A stretch of 64,000 bases of DNA, taken from assembly GCF_964033635.1 (NCBI RefSeq), contig NZ_OZ035533.1:3596001-3660000 (forward strand), written 5' to 3'. The notes beneath the pieces were generated by a model. It was not told the origin of the DNA. It worked only from the letters and a program-made list of their open reading frames with translations, and did not search any database. Positions 27,546-36,226 of this stretch are shown piece by piece (the first letter of the stretch is position 1; each line of letters opens with the position of its first letter). The translations under genes and the position numbers were made by a program. The DNA is from Chitinophaga sp. MM2321 (GTDB lineage Bacteria; Bacteroidota; Bacteroidia; Chitinophagales; Chitinophagaceae).

Positions 27546-27954
27546 ATCTATTCACATTTAAAGGTTAATGCTGCTCAAACTTTCTCCTTTCCCCACCGCA
27601 TCGGCGGCAGGGCTAAGAGAAAGGACTACTGCACACGACTCACTCACACACCTTCCACACGCTCCTGTATGGCAGCAGTCAATATTTTATTTTCGGATTA
27701 TCTGTTGAGATAATTCCTGGGTTAACGATGCACCCGGAGAAGGGCAACATGGCTATGCTGTAAGCTTCCCCATGCTTCCTGCCTTTTCAAGGCAGGAAGA
27801 AGGAAAGCCGGGCCGGCTTCCGCTGTCTCATAGATTCCTAACATTGCTCTACAGCACTGAGCAGGGAGCGGGCCAATTCTTTTGGGGTTAATTTCAACTG
27901 TACTGCCTTTCTCCCCCCGCCTGGGTGATTACGGGGGGATAATTGGCCGGTTCA
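27546..27954. other. gene-free 409-bp region inside the transfer operon with hairpins
   Basis: No coding frame is convincing. A 9-bp hairpin lies at 27775-27799 (CTTCCTGCC / GGCAGGAAG). An 8-bp hairpin at 27912-27939 pairs a C6 run with a G6 run. Near 27636-27665 there is a cluster of short CACAC repeats. The base composition is more GC-rich than the flanks. It could be a leader for traE or a cis-acting transfer site, but no nick site can be named. Confidence 0.4.
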
Positions 27955-28425
27955 CTAGTTCAGCGCCAACTTCCACAAACCATTCACCTCAACTTTGCTG
28001 GGACTAATGAAACCGTATAACTTAAATTCTTCCAGAATCATTTCAGTGATACCCGCCTGCAGCAGCTCATCCTGAATAGTCGGATATTCCTGTAACAACA
28101 CTTTGATAGACCGCAAGACTGCTGGCTCAGTCAATTCCAACTCACTTGCTTCCGCAACCGCAGCTTTGATCCTGATGATCAGCTCTTCGGCCAGCTGGTA
28201 ACTTTCATCCTCAATTGGAACAAAATGTTTAGGTTGCCGGCGGTTTTCAAAGGGATCGAAAATTTCCAGTTCTTCCCCTTTTTGATCTTCATTGATTGAC
28301 CTTCCATTTAAAAAAGCAATTAAATCTTTTCGGTAGTATCTTAGGATCACATAGGTATAATAAAGAAATAGCAGGATACCGATAACAATGAAGTATTCCT
28401 TCCAAGTGTAGTGTAGCATTTTCAA
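27955..28425 (-). CDS. membrane-anchored hypothetical protein, first gene of the transfer operon
   Basis: This 156-aa protein has one N-terminal transmembrane helix (EYFIVIGILLFLYYTYVILRYY, about residues 9-30) and a soluble acidic helical C-terminus. It is the most upstream gene of the minus-strand transfer block and is separated from traE by 409 bases with hairpins. No family recognised; proteins of this shape are common just before traE in Bacteroidota elements. Confidence 0.65.
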   Translation of the reverse strand: MKMLHYTWKEYFIVIGILLFLYYTYVILRYYRKDLIAFLNGRSINEDQKGEELEIFDPFENRRQPKHFVPIEDESYQLAEELIIRIKAAVAEASELELTEPAVLRSIKVLLQEYPTIQDELLQAGITEMILEEFKLYGFISPSKVEVNGLWKLALN

Positions 28426-28498
28426 GTCTGATTAAGGTTAGCAAATACAAACAGATTTAATTTCTGTTTGCCGTTGATTACGATACAAAAGAACAGGA

Positions 28499-28621
28499 AT
28501 GCTAAATTTCTCAAAAGCCCAAGAATGGGCACAATTAAATGGCTTTGAAGTTGTGCCCACTGATTTACAAGGAGATAGATTCAATTATGGGCAAAAAAAA
28601 ACCAGAATTATTTTAAAATAA
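28499..28621 (+). CDS. small protein (40 aa), divergent to the transfer operon
   Basis: The frame begins with ATG at 28499, reads MLNFSKAQEWAQLNGFEVV and ends RIILK before TAA at 28619-28621. Composition and hydrophobic spacing look protein-like (a helix, a strand, a basic strand). It is divergent from the gene at 27955-28425. A 9-bp inverted repeat TGGGCACAA / TTGTGCCCA lies inside it, and its 3' end overlaps the terminator hairpin of the opposite gene. A regulatory or excisionase-like peptide is possible; this is speculation. Confidence 0.35.
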   Translation: MLNFSKAQEWAQLNGFEVVPTDLQGDRFNYGQKKTRIILK

Positions 28622-28627
28622 TTCTGG
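28602..28627 (-). terminator. Rho-independent terminator (minus strand)
   Basis: A perfect 26-base palindrome (28602-28614 with 28615-28627) is followed on the minus strand by nine T residues. It lies 30 bases after the stop of the gene at 28657-29850. Confidence 0.8.
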
Positions 28628-28656
28628 ATCAAAAATAAAAAAAGGAACCACCTTCT

Positions 28657-29850
28657 TTAATATGCCTCTATAATCTTAATCATTCTTAGTAAGAAATCTA
28701 TTAGTACATTTTTGTCGGATTGCTCCACAGCATAGGCTTTGGAGCGCATATTTTCCCAGCTGGGATCTTCCCTTTCTCTGGTCGAAAGATGTGGCGCCAC
28801 GGCCCTGAAAACTGCCCGAAGACTGCGCGCGATCAGTAACCCGACCGCTTCAGCTGCTCTTAACAATATTGCCACCTGATCTACGGACAATGCAAGCATC
28901 ACTTTAAGGAATACATCATTTTTAATGGTTTCCGCTTTCATCTTTGAAATAGGAATGAACCCTTCTACTTTATGTTCAAGGTATTGCAATTCATTGGTAA
29001 GGTATTGGAGGAAATGATCCTTGATACCGGGATAGTTTTTTGCATAGGCGAAGTTTGGTATTTCGGGCATCTGTGCTATTTTTTTGATTTCGAGGGTGAG
29101 GTAAGCGATCTTCTCATTGTTATCCGTGAAAGCCCCTAGTACTGTTTCCAGCCCTTGTGTGAAGTAACGGATACTTTCCTTACTGTTGAGATTCCAATAG
29201 ACCAGCAACTCATGCAGAGAAGGGCAGCTGCTTGACAACACCCCCTTTTCGTAGTTCTGCTCTACATCTAACAATACCTGTCGATGGTAATCCGCCTCCT
29301 GTATGGATATGCTTTCTTTCAATTCAATTCTGTTAATAAAATCCAACCAAAAACTTAACAGTACTTTTCGTAATTCTTCATTGTTGCCGCTTGCTTTCAG
29401 TTTTTCATCCAACGGCCCCATTTTGATTTCAATTTCTTCTTTGAGTTGCAGCAGTTTCGTGATTGGAGCGGCCTCCTGAGCATCTAGCAGTGCGTCAAAT
29501 CTCGAGCGAATAAAAAATAGAATGTTGTGCTGCGATGCCAGTATTGCCTCATGTACTTTTTGCGTATTCATTTTTTTGCTGTGGGCATGTTTGGAATACT
29601 CATGTGTTTTGTTGATCAGCTGCACCAAAGCATTGTGACATTTTCTAACCATCGCCCTTTCATGACGGACTTCCTTTAACCTGAAAATGATATTTTTCAA
29701 CGTATTCTGAACTTTATATTCCTCCTCTGTGATTTGTAACAGCAGCTCCCGCGCCCGTGCAGCAGTGAGCATTTTAGGAGATAAGGCGGTAGGATTTAAC
29801 TCATGGGAAACCAATTGGTCAAAATATTGAAATACATAGGATATCTTCAT
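28657..29850 (-). CDS. ICE hypothetical protein, possibly RteC-like at the C-terminus
   Basis: This 397-aa helical soluble protein has a C-terminal third (about 310-397) with LALSVDQVAILLRAAEAVGLL, then WENMRSKAYAVEQSDKNVLIDFLLRMIKII. It resembles the C-terminal part of RteC-type regulators: an L-s-v-q-l-A/l-l-R segment followed by an R-x-K and a helix. The divergent gene at 31059-32240 has the same length and a similar last 130 residues. Its own terminator follows, so it is separate from the transfer operon. A regulatory role in excision or transfer is inferred from this resemblance only. Confidence 0.5.
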   Translation of the reverse strand: MKISYVFQYFDQLVSHELNPTALSPKMLTAARARELLLQITEEEYKVQNTLKNIIFRLKEVRHERAMVRKCHNALVQLINKTHEYSKHAHSKKMNTQKVHEAILASQHNILFFIRSRFDALLDAQEAAPITKLLQLKEEIEIKMGPLDEKLKASGNNEELRKVLLSFWLDFINRIELKESISIQEADYHRQVLLDVEQNYEKGVLSSSCPSLHELLVYWNLNSKESIRYFTQGLETVLGAFTDNNEKIAYLTLEIKKIAQMPEIPNFAYAKNYPGIKDHFLQYLTNELQYLEHKVEGFIPISKMKAETIKNDVFLKVMLALSVDQVAILLRAAEAVGLLIARSLRAVFRAVAPHLSTREREDPSWENMRSKAYAVEQSDKNVLIDFLLRMIKIIEAY

Positions 29851-30142
29851 TTTGGTTCTGTTAAGGGTTACCAGGTCCGAAAGGATTCAATAGGGTATTG
29901 AATCAAAAAATATATTAAAGCTACATATTATATTGAATAATAGCACTATACACATATATTAGTACATTATACATTGCTTAAAAGCCGTTTGGAGGGAACA
30001 TATAGGACTGCCATTCGTTTCAGGATCTGAAACAAACTTATGCAGCTTAGCCAAACCTTAGATGGATAACTGAATCCGTTATTTAGACAGTAAAATTAAC
30101 GGAACCTGAAATATTTCCAGGTTGATAAAAATCAATAAATAC

Positions 30143-30721
30143 TTACAAATGGCTTGATTTGATCCGCGAAAGTGTTTCCTCACTCATGCTCAGGTAGGAT
30201 GCGATATATTTATTGGGAACCCGCTTGATGATCTCTGGTGAACGTTCCATGAGATCCTTGTACTTTTCAGCTGCATTATGTTTGCGCATCGCGAGCATAT
30301 TCTCCTCACTTTTGCAATAATACTCGGTGGTCAGCACTCTGCCTATTACATTGAATTCAACGTGACTGCCATATAGCTCCATAAGGTCATCGTGGTGAAT
30401 GGAGATCAGCTCACAGTCTTCCAGGGCTTCAATAGTTTCAAAACTAGGCTGTCTTCGGTAGAAGGACAACAAAGAGATGACCAAATCATTTTCCATCAAA
30501 AACCAATTGGTGACGTCTTCAAACCCCACCTCATAATAGGACCTGAGTAATCCTTTAATTACAAAATGCATATGGTTACATATGGTACCCTGCCGTAACA
30601 AAATTGCATTTTTTGTAAGGCTCCTGTATTGCAGCCTGGATGTGAAATCAACAACAAAAGCTTCCGTAACAGGGATGATCTGTGAGATCATTTCCAAAAC
30701 AGGATTGTTCATAGCACTCAT
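30143..30721 (-). CDS. Crp/Fnr-family transcriptional regulator
   Basis: This 192-aa protein has an N-terminal cyclic-nucleotide-binding-like domain (FTSRLQYRSLTKNAILLRQGTICNHMHFVIKGLLRSYY, about 24-62). Its C-terminal helix-turn-helix is PNKYIASYLSMSEETLSRIKSS. The length fits Bacteroidota Crp/Fnr proteins, which usually lack canonical cAMP-binding residues. It stands between two ~395-aa paralogous ICE proteins and before the redox-peptide cargo. It may control cargo genes; no operator was identified. Confidence 0.88.
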   Translation of the reverse strand: MSAMNNPVLEMISQIIPVTEAFVVDFTSRLQYRSLTKNAILLRQGTICNHMHFVIKGLLRSYYEVGFEDVTNWFLMENDLVISLLSFYRRQPSFETIEALEDCELISIHHDDLMELYGSHVEFNVIGRVLTTEYYCKSEENMLAMRKHNAAEKYKDLMERSPEIIKRVPNKYIASYLSMSEETLSRIKSSHL

Positions 30722-31058
30722 AACAATGGTAATTTGAGCGTTTAGGAATTATTTACTACAAATTATTAAAAACAATCTGATCGTTAAAGTTCAATAAGCT
30801 CTGCATCACTAAGACTGGCCATTAATTTACGCATATCAATTAAATAACGCAAATTCTAATTTGGTTAGCTGCGTACATCATTATTTTATGTCAAAGCCTA
30901 ATTATTTAATCTAAACTTTATGATTTAAATGCCAACATTTCTCATTAATAAAAAATTATTCCTATTTTAACGCTGTTAACCCAATAGGTACAACCTTGAC
31001 CAACTCCTTTATGAATTCATTTATGTGATGTAAACGCATCGCTCTTATCCACCTCGTC
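30722..31058. other. AT-rich intergenic region between divergent genes
   Basis: About 340 bases lie between the start of the Crp/Fnr gene (minus) and the start of the gene at 31059 (plus). It must hold both promoters. I see no exact TAnnTTTG match and no strong hairpin. Confidence 0.5.
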
Positions 31059-32240
31059 ATGAAAAATCGCCTCTCCAATTTTGAATCTTTCGTACATAAA
31101 CTATTTACAGATCACCCCTTTTCCAAGGAAAAAAATAACTGGGATAACTGGCAAGATCAGATTGAACTGGAAAAAAAAATTCTCATGGAAGCTGTATATG
31201 ATTTACTCTTTGCTCATCAGGATGATCCATTTGTGACAAGGGTACTTAAGGTCTATCATATCCGGCTTACCGCCATCTCTAATCATGCTTATGAGGACAT
31301 CAGGGAAGAGATGTCGCAGGGAAATTCCCCGAAAAAACCAGATTCACTTTTTGCCATTAAACTGTATGTTTTACTATCAATTGATCAATTGCTTGAAGCT
31401 GCATTCGCCATTTTACCGGTGCAAAGTGAACTAATTGCCCCGGAGTATAATGTGGACGTAACTGGTCGTGAGCTATTAGAAGCGTTCCATAAGGTCTCCA
31501 GGAGACTTAAAAGGAATATGGTACCTCCCAGTATTATTAAGATACTTCAAGACTTTTTCGGTGAAATAGACAGCAGCAGGGCAGTAGCTTTCAACTACCG
31601 GCAACTGGAATATGCACAGAAAGTTTCCAGGGGTATACATAAGATGTTACGAAGAGATCCCGTGGGAACCTGGCCGGATAAAATATGGCAAATGCTAATT
31701 CATATGAATTTCAACCGGGAAAGTGCCCAGCAATATTCCAAGCAGCATATGTACACGAAAGCGATTTCAGATAAGCCTGCCAACATTTCTTTGATAGAGC
31801 TGGAACTGCTTCGGAAAGATATAGAAGGCATAGATGTAGATGAAAACTGGGCTTATGATCCCGGGCATTACCCTTTAAAGAGGTATATCCTGGACATTAT
31901 AGGAGAAGAAGTTCATTGGACAGAAAAGAACATTTTGGAACTGGAAAAGGAAATAGTACGACAAAACAAGAATTACTTTTTGATGGACATTACAGAACGC
32001 CAGTTAAATCTGCTCGCATTGATCAACCTGAAGCTGAATAAAATTCCGTATCATTCTCACCGCCATGTGCTTAAGGTATTGTCTATTTTTATTCGCCCAA
32101 TACGAAATGTTCCTATGAGCTTTAGGAGTGTCAGCAAGAAAAGTGTTGGCTCCGACAAATCAACCGTAAGAGGGCTGTACGCCTACTTAATGAGCATGGT
32201 GGAGTACATCAGAATAAATCACGGTGACTTACTGCACTGA
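31059..32240 (+). CDS. ICE hypothetical protein, paralog of 28657-29850
   Basis: This 393-aa helical soluble protein has a last-130-residue region with DITERQLNLLALINLKLNKIPYHSHRHVLK and IFIRPIRNVPMSFRSVSKKSVGSDKSTVRGLYAYLMSMVEYI. It lines up with the end of the protein at 28657-29850 (similar spacing of the L-l-x-l-i segment, the R-S/R-x-K segment and the final helix). The two flank the Crp/Fnr gene in divergent orientation. The RteC-like reading is the same inference as for its paralog. No catalytic motif. Confidence 0.5.
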   Translation: MKNRLSNFESFVHKLFTDHPFSKEKNNWDNWQDQIELEKKILMEAVYDLLFAHQDDPFVTRVLKVYHIRLTAISNHAYEDIREEMSQGNSPKKPDSLFAIKLYVLLSIDQLLEAAFAILPVQSELIAPEYNVDVTGRELLEAFHKVSRRLKRNMVPPSIIKILQDFFGEIDSSRAVAFNYRQLEYAQKVSRGIHKMLRRDPVGTWPDKIWQMLIHMNFNRESAQQYSKQHMYTKAISDKPANISLIELELLRKDIEGIDVDENWAYDPGHYPLKRYILDIIGEEVHWTEKNILELEKEIVRQNKNYFLMDITERQLNLLALINLKLNKIPYHSHRHVLKVLSIFIRPIRNVPMSFRSVSKKSVGSDKSTVRGLYAYLMSMVEYIRINHGDLLH

Positions 32241-32596
32241 TCCGGCAATTTTCATTATTCTTAAAAATTAGTTATTAATAATTAATTCTGGTCAAAAAGT
32301 ATAGGTTAGTGCGCAATTTTGGCAAAATCAATAAAAAAAACAATGTTTCGCTTCCTAAGTTGCATTTAAAATGGCTAAATCTTTAATGCGTAAAATATTT
32401 TAAAAAATATTTCAATACTCCTTTCTGTCTTTACTCCTCAGCAGTCGCATTTTGACAAATAAAATTTGATTCTGTCACATTTGGGGGCACTCATACCCCT
32501 TGACTGTATAGGCTTTCTTTGCCGACCTTTAATTTGTGATTCGACTGAACCCATCACGATTAATTAACCGAGGATATTACCATATTTAAATCTGTT
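32241..32596. other. intergenic leader before cassette A
   Basis: This AT-rich stretch of 356 bases contains no coding frame of interest. A 19-base string (AAATTTGATTCTGTCACAT, starting about 32463) is identical to one inside the gene at 10073-11050. The promoter of the MauE-type gene should be here; a perfect TAnnTTTG was not found. Confidence 0.4.
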
Positions 32597-33085
32597 ATGA
32601 AAATCAAAAAATCCATTATCACAATTGTAAGTTTCCTGTTCATCTTTATTTTTATTTATACAGCTCATTCTAAAATTGTCGATCATTATAGATTCGCCAG
32701 TACACTTTCTACCTCCCCCTTAATTGGAGAGCAATATGCTCGCCCGATTGCCTGGATGATTCCAGCAAGTGAAATCGCAATTGGATTTTTACTGATTATA
32801 CCCAGTACAAGAAAAATAGGTCTTTGGCTTTCTTTGGGTTTGATGATTGTATTTACCGCTTACTTGATCTTTATGGTGACCTCTGGACTTCCAAAAACTT
32901 GTAATTGCGGTGGTGTGATTTCCTCCATGCGTTGGACGCAGCACATCGCCTTCAATTTTGGCCTAATTTCTCTTGCTGCATGTGCATTGTATATTGATAA
33001 AATATATGAGAATATAACAAAGTGGAATAAAATAGCTATACATAAACTGACCAAAAAGCGGAATGGTCCGCATTGGAAATATTAA
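32597..33085 (+). CDS. MauE/DoxX-type redox-associated membrane protein (cassette A)
   Basis: This 162-aa protein has four transmembrane helices (about residues 7-25, 50-68, 74-95 and 116-134). It carries a C-x-C-G-G motif with Cys102 and Cys104, followed by SSMRWTQHIAFN. This is the MauE-like group in Bacteroidota. MauE in methylamine utilisation is linked to disulfide formation or maturation of a periplasmic protein, so a thiol/disulfide role at the inner membrane is probable. The next gene, 34 bases downstream, encodes a secreted two-cysteine peptide that is a natural candidate partner. A close analogue lies at 43863-44315. Confidence 0.8.
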   Translation: MKIKKSIITIVSFLFIFIFIYTAHSKIVDHYRFASTLSTSPLIGEQYARPIAWMIPASEIAIGFLLIIPSTRKIGLWLSLGLMIVFTAYLIFMVTSGLPKTCNCGGVISSMRWTQHIAFNFGLISLAACALYIDKIYENITKWNKIAIHKLTKKRNGPHWKY

Positions 33086-33119
33086 TTAACCATTTTTTAA
33101 ACCTCTAATTTTTAAACGT

Positions 33120-33449
33120 ATGAAAAGTTTAATTTTTGGCCTGGCGGTTGCCGCTGTGGCCGTGGGCATGAGCGCATTTACTGCACCTCAGGTTCAATCT
33201 AAAGCAATCTTAGCAAGTCAATTCTCATTTATCGGAGGACAAAACATTAATGATGCAACAGACCCTAGTCAGTATTCTTCAACACCACCTGTTGACTGTG
33301 GTGTTCAAGGAAAATTATGTGCAGTTACTGCAACTGATGACGGAACTGGGCACCCAAAACAAAGTGAACTAACCTCCTTAACATCTGATTTAAACACTGC
33401 TATTAGTGGAGGAAGTGTAACCAACCCTGATGTAGAAACCAAGGAGTAA
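33120..33449 (+). CDS. secreted CX6C peptide, DUF6520-like (cassette A)
   Basis: This 109-aa protein has a signal peptide (MKSLIFGLAVAAVAVGMSAFTAP) and a mature part with DATDPSQYSSTPPVDCGVQ. It has only two cysteines, Cys60 and Cys67, spaced CX6C. The N-terminal pattern and the ATDPSQYS block fit DUF6520, a family of small exported Bacteroidota proteins of unknown function. It is co-directional with the MauE-type gene. A bidirectional terminator follows, and the convergent TlpA-like gene lies on the other side. Confidence 0.7.
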   Translation: MKSLIFGLAVAAVAVGMSAFTAPQVQSKAILASQFSFIGGQNINDATDPSQYSSTPPVDCGVQGKLCAVTATDDGTGHPKQSELTSLTSDLNTAISGGSVTNPDVETKE

Positions 33450-33474
33450 AGGTTTGGAGTAAAGATTTATGCTA

Positions 33475-33520
33475 AAAGAGGGAAATTCCATGAAGTGAAA
33501 TTTATGGAGTTACCCTCTTT
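33475..33520. terminator. bidirectional terminator between convergent genes
   Basis: AAAGAGGG (33475-33482) pairs with CCCTCTTT (33513-33520), and an inner TCCAT/ATGGA stem extends the structure. It separates the CX6C peptide gene from the converging TlpA-like gene. Confidence 0.7.
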
Positions 33521-33530
33521 CAATTCAAAT

Positions 33531-34811
33531 CTAATCTATCACCAGATACTTAATCTTCCTTTTCTCTTTAATCAAATCAAAACCTTGTTTGTATAATTTA
33601 TCTTTCAAAGGTTTCTCATCCAAAATATTAATATTCCTTATCATTGAAATACTATCCCGCTTTTTCAATCTAGATTCATTCAAAAATGGGGTTTTCGAAG
33701 CCACTACTCCATAATTTATTGACATTAGATTTAGGAACATTTCCCCGGACCACGTAATAACTTCCTTATTGGTATTTTGATAATCTGGTTTGCTATTTAC
33801 ATCGTGTTTATCTACTAAAATAATACATTCTACATTGCGTTCTACCAATTTTGCTCTAATGCCATAAATCTTCTTAAAATAACGATTTAAATCTTCTTGC
33901 ATATACTGATAAGCATCTTTGTCGGTTACAGAAACTCTTTGAAAATAACTATACCAATGTTTACCTTTCCAAGCATCAAACAAATTTGGGTCTGATGGCT
34001 TTATTAGGAAGCTATAAGTTAGCGAATCCAAAATTATACGATTATTGAATATATAATCTTTTGAATTTAATGGAAGGCCCATTTGAAAAGCAACCGTATA
34101 CAAGTTTAATACGGAAGTATTTGTATACCATTTTGTTATTTCGGTTTTAGAAGTGTCCAACTGAACCCCGGCCCGAACTTCAGGGAGTCCGTTATTGAAC
34201 TTCAGTAGCGAAGAATTGTACACATATTGTTTTCCTTCCAATTTAAACAAGAATGAATCAAGTGAGTAATATTGAAAATCTTTGTGTCTAACATCTCTCT
34301 TCAAAATTAAATTCACCGGTTTCCCATTCAGAATATCATTTAAATGCTCACTAGTGTTATTGTAGCCGTTAGTAATGTTTACAACCTTTCCTTCGGGATT
34401 AATCCACACACTATGAGGAACAAAAATATATGGAAAATATTTAGCAAGGATTTTATCTGACACCACCATCATTATATTAGGCATCTTGATTTTCATTCTC
34501 TTGAAATAAGCATCTATTGCAGATTTACTGGCATTAGTGACCAAAATAATCTGGATTTTATCCCCAAATTCCTTTTGCAATAATTCTAATTTTGGGAAAG
34601 AGGCAATACAAGATCCACAGCCAATACCCCAAAAATCCAAAACAACCAATTTCCCTTCAAAATGATGTAGAGAAGATGAGGTACTATTAAAGTTATAAAT
34701 ACTGTCTAATGGTATGATGGGAACATGATCTCCTATTTTTAAAGGGTTTATATTTTGTGCCTTACAAACTATAATAGCTAGTAAAAATGAAAGGAGAATA
34801 CAATATTTCAT
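33531..34811 (-). CDS. TlpA-like exported thioredoxin-domain protein (cassette A)
   Basis: This 426-aa protein has a signal peptide (MKYCILLSFLLAIIVCKAQ) and an N-terminal thioredoxin/TlpA domain. The domain has active site Cys65-Gly-Ser-Cys68 (LDFWGIGCGSC) and the cis-proline region FVPHSVWINPEGKV. The remaining ~250 residues are a second domain seen in Sphingobacteriia TlpA-like proteins, ending GFDLIKEKRKIKYLVID, like the tail of DUF3738. It probably acts in the periplasm or on the cell surface in thiol/disulfide exchange. It is the last gene of the ECF-FecR-SusC-SusD-TlpA operon and converges with the CX6C peptide gene. Confidence 0.85.
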   Translation of the reverse strand: MKYCILLSFLLAIIVCKAQNINPLKIGDHVPIIPLDSIYNFNSTSSSLHHFEGKLVVLDFWGIGCGSCIASFPKLELLQKEFGDKIQIILVTNASKSAIDAYFKRMKIKMPNIMMVVSDKILAKYFPYIFVPHSVWINPEGKVVNITNGYNNTSEHLNDILNGKPVNLILKRDVRHKDFQYYSLDSFLFKLEGKQYVYNSSLLKFNNGLPEVRAGVQLDTSKTEITKWYTNTSVLNLYTVAFQMGLPLNSKDYIFNNRIILDSLTYSFLIKPSDPNLFDAWKGKHWYSYFQRVSVTDKDAYQYMQEDLNRYFKKIYGIRAKLVERNVECIILVDKHDVNSKPDYQNTNKEVITWSGEMFLNLMSINYGVVASKTPFLNESRLKKRDSISMIRNINILDEKPLKDKLYKQGFDLIKEKRKIKYLVID

Positions 34812-34822
34812 ATCTTTTTAAC

Positions 34823-36202
34823 TTAACGTTTATTTTGTTCAATGCCAGAAATTGAGATTACTGAATTGGGGATCAATAACTCATACCGAAGGTCATTAGG
34901 CGGAAGTGAATAAGTATCATTCTCAAATTTTCGCTCAAGTGTGATGGCAAACTTGGACACTTTGTTCAGTCGTTTAAGGTCACTCCATCTTCTATTTCTA
35001 AAGATCAATTCCTTTCTTCGCTCATTCAATATGACCATTAACACCTTCTCTGAATCGTCTAAATCAAAGTCAATGAATGTGTTTTGAAGCCAACGTTTTC
35101 TTAACAATGTATTAATGTCTATTAATGCCCTCTTGGTGTCATTGTTTCTTGCATAACATTCTGCTCGGATCAAATAAATTTCGTCCGTTGCAATTCCAGT
35201 AAAGCAGACGCTTGAACCTCCATTCGTGGTTCCAGCATAATTCCCTCTAAAACTATAGGTATTATTACCGTTATCTCCAAAAAAAAGATGTTTTCTTAAA
35301 TCGTTATTTGAATAGGATTGATACAAAGTTGAATCAACAATACATGTTGGAGGTTTCAGGGGCGGGGCACCCAGTGAGGTTGCAAAGAAAATAGTTTCTT
35401 CATTAAATGAAGCTATTGGATACTTAGTGCTTCCATCAAGAGTATTATAGTCGATTAATTCATCTCTTATTTGCAAACAGGAATCTGCATACAACCCGGA
35501 TTGGACAAAATCTGACATGCAGAGGTAGACTCTTGCTAATTCAGCAAATGCCGCAGCTTTTGTAGGCCGTGTAGAAATACTTGTAGTAAATGGAAGTAAC
35601 GATGCAGCATTCTTTAGGTCTTCAATAATTTGCAAGTAACATTCTTTCAATGACACTCTTTTTGAAGGATCATTTATATCAGCAGTTAGTTTTAGCACGA
35701 TACCTATATCTTCTGAAGCTGTGGAATTATCATAAGCTTTAGCATAGTCCTGAACCACGTTAAAATGTAAATGACCCCTAAAAAATAAGGCGCTACCTTT
35801 AATGGAGTTAAATAATAATTTATCTCCATTCTTTACCTTTTCCAGATTATCTAGAACTAGATTGCTAGTTGATATAGCTGTATAAGGAGATACCCAGTTT
35901 GCATCCCATTCGGCAACATTCTTCCAAATATAATTGTCTCGGTAACTAACATTTAAGCTTTGAAAATCATTTGCTAATAAATAATAATTATCCGCCGCGA
36001 TTTCCCCTAGAATTGGCTCAGAAAAATTCATTCGGACTGCATAATCCAAAAGCGATTGAAAATCCTGCAACGTTTTTGGGATAGCAAGACTGTTATCCGA
36101 CTTCTTATCTAGGTATTTACTACAGGAGGAACCGCAAATAACGTATATAGTAAGACATATAGTGATACATCTAAATGTTCTACTAAATTCAATCCAATTC
36201 AT
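34823..36202 (-). CDS. RagB/SusD-family outer-membrane lipoprotein (cassette A)
   Basis: This 459-aa protein has an N-terminal hydrophobic signal followed by cysteines (CGSSCSKYLDKKSD), of which one would be the lipidated residue. Typical SusD blocks are present: LQDFQSLLDYA, then IKGSALFFRGHLHFNVVQDYAKAYDN, and near the end LIRAECYARNNDTKRALIDINTLLRKR and ILNERRKELIFRNRRWSDLKR. SusD proteins form the lid of the SusC channel and bind the ligand, which may be a peptide or glycan. Stop-start gaps to its neighbours are short. Confidence 0.9.
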   Translation of the reverse strand: MNWIEFSRTFRCITICLTIYVICGSSCSKYLDKKSDNSLAIPKTLQDFQSLLDYAVRMNFSEPILGEIAADNYYLLANDFQSLNVSYRDNYIWKNVAEWDANWVSPYTAISTSNLVLDNLEKVKNGDKLLFNSIKGSALFFRGHLHFNVVQDYAKAYDNSTASEDIGIVLKLTADINDPSKRVSLKECYLQIIEDLKNAASLLPFTTSISTRPTKAAAFAELARVYLCMSDFVQSGLYADSCLQIRDELIDYNTLDGSTKYPIASFNEETIFFATSLGAPPLKPPTCIVDSTLYQSYSNNDLRKHLFFGDNGNNTYSFRGNYAGTTNGGSSVCFTGIATDEIYLIRAECYARNNDTKRALIDINTLLRKRWLQNTFIDFDLDDSEKVLMVILNERRKELIFRNRRWSDLKRLNKVSKFAITLERKFENDTYSLPPNDLRYELLIPNSVISISGIEQNKR

Positions 36203-36226
36203 AGAAATATATTTTGAACAGGTTTA

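Noticed and set aside
27546..27700. CRISPR-like short CACAC repeats
   Set aside because: Repeat units are only 5-6 bases, irregularly spaced and without spacers; no cas genes are present.
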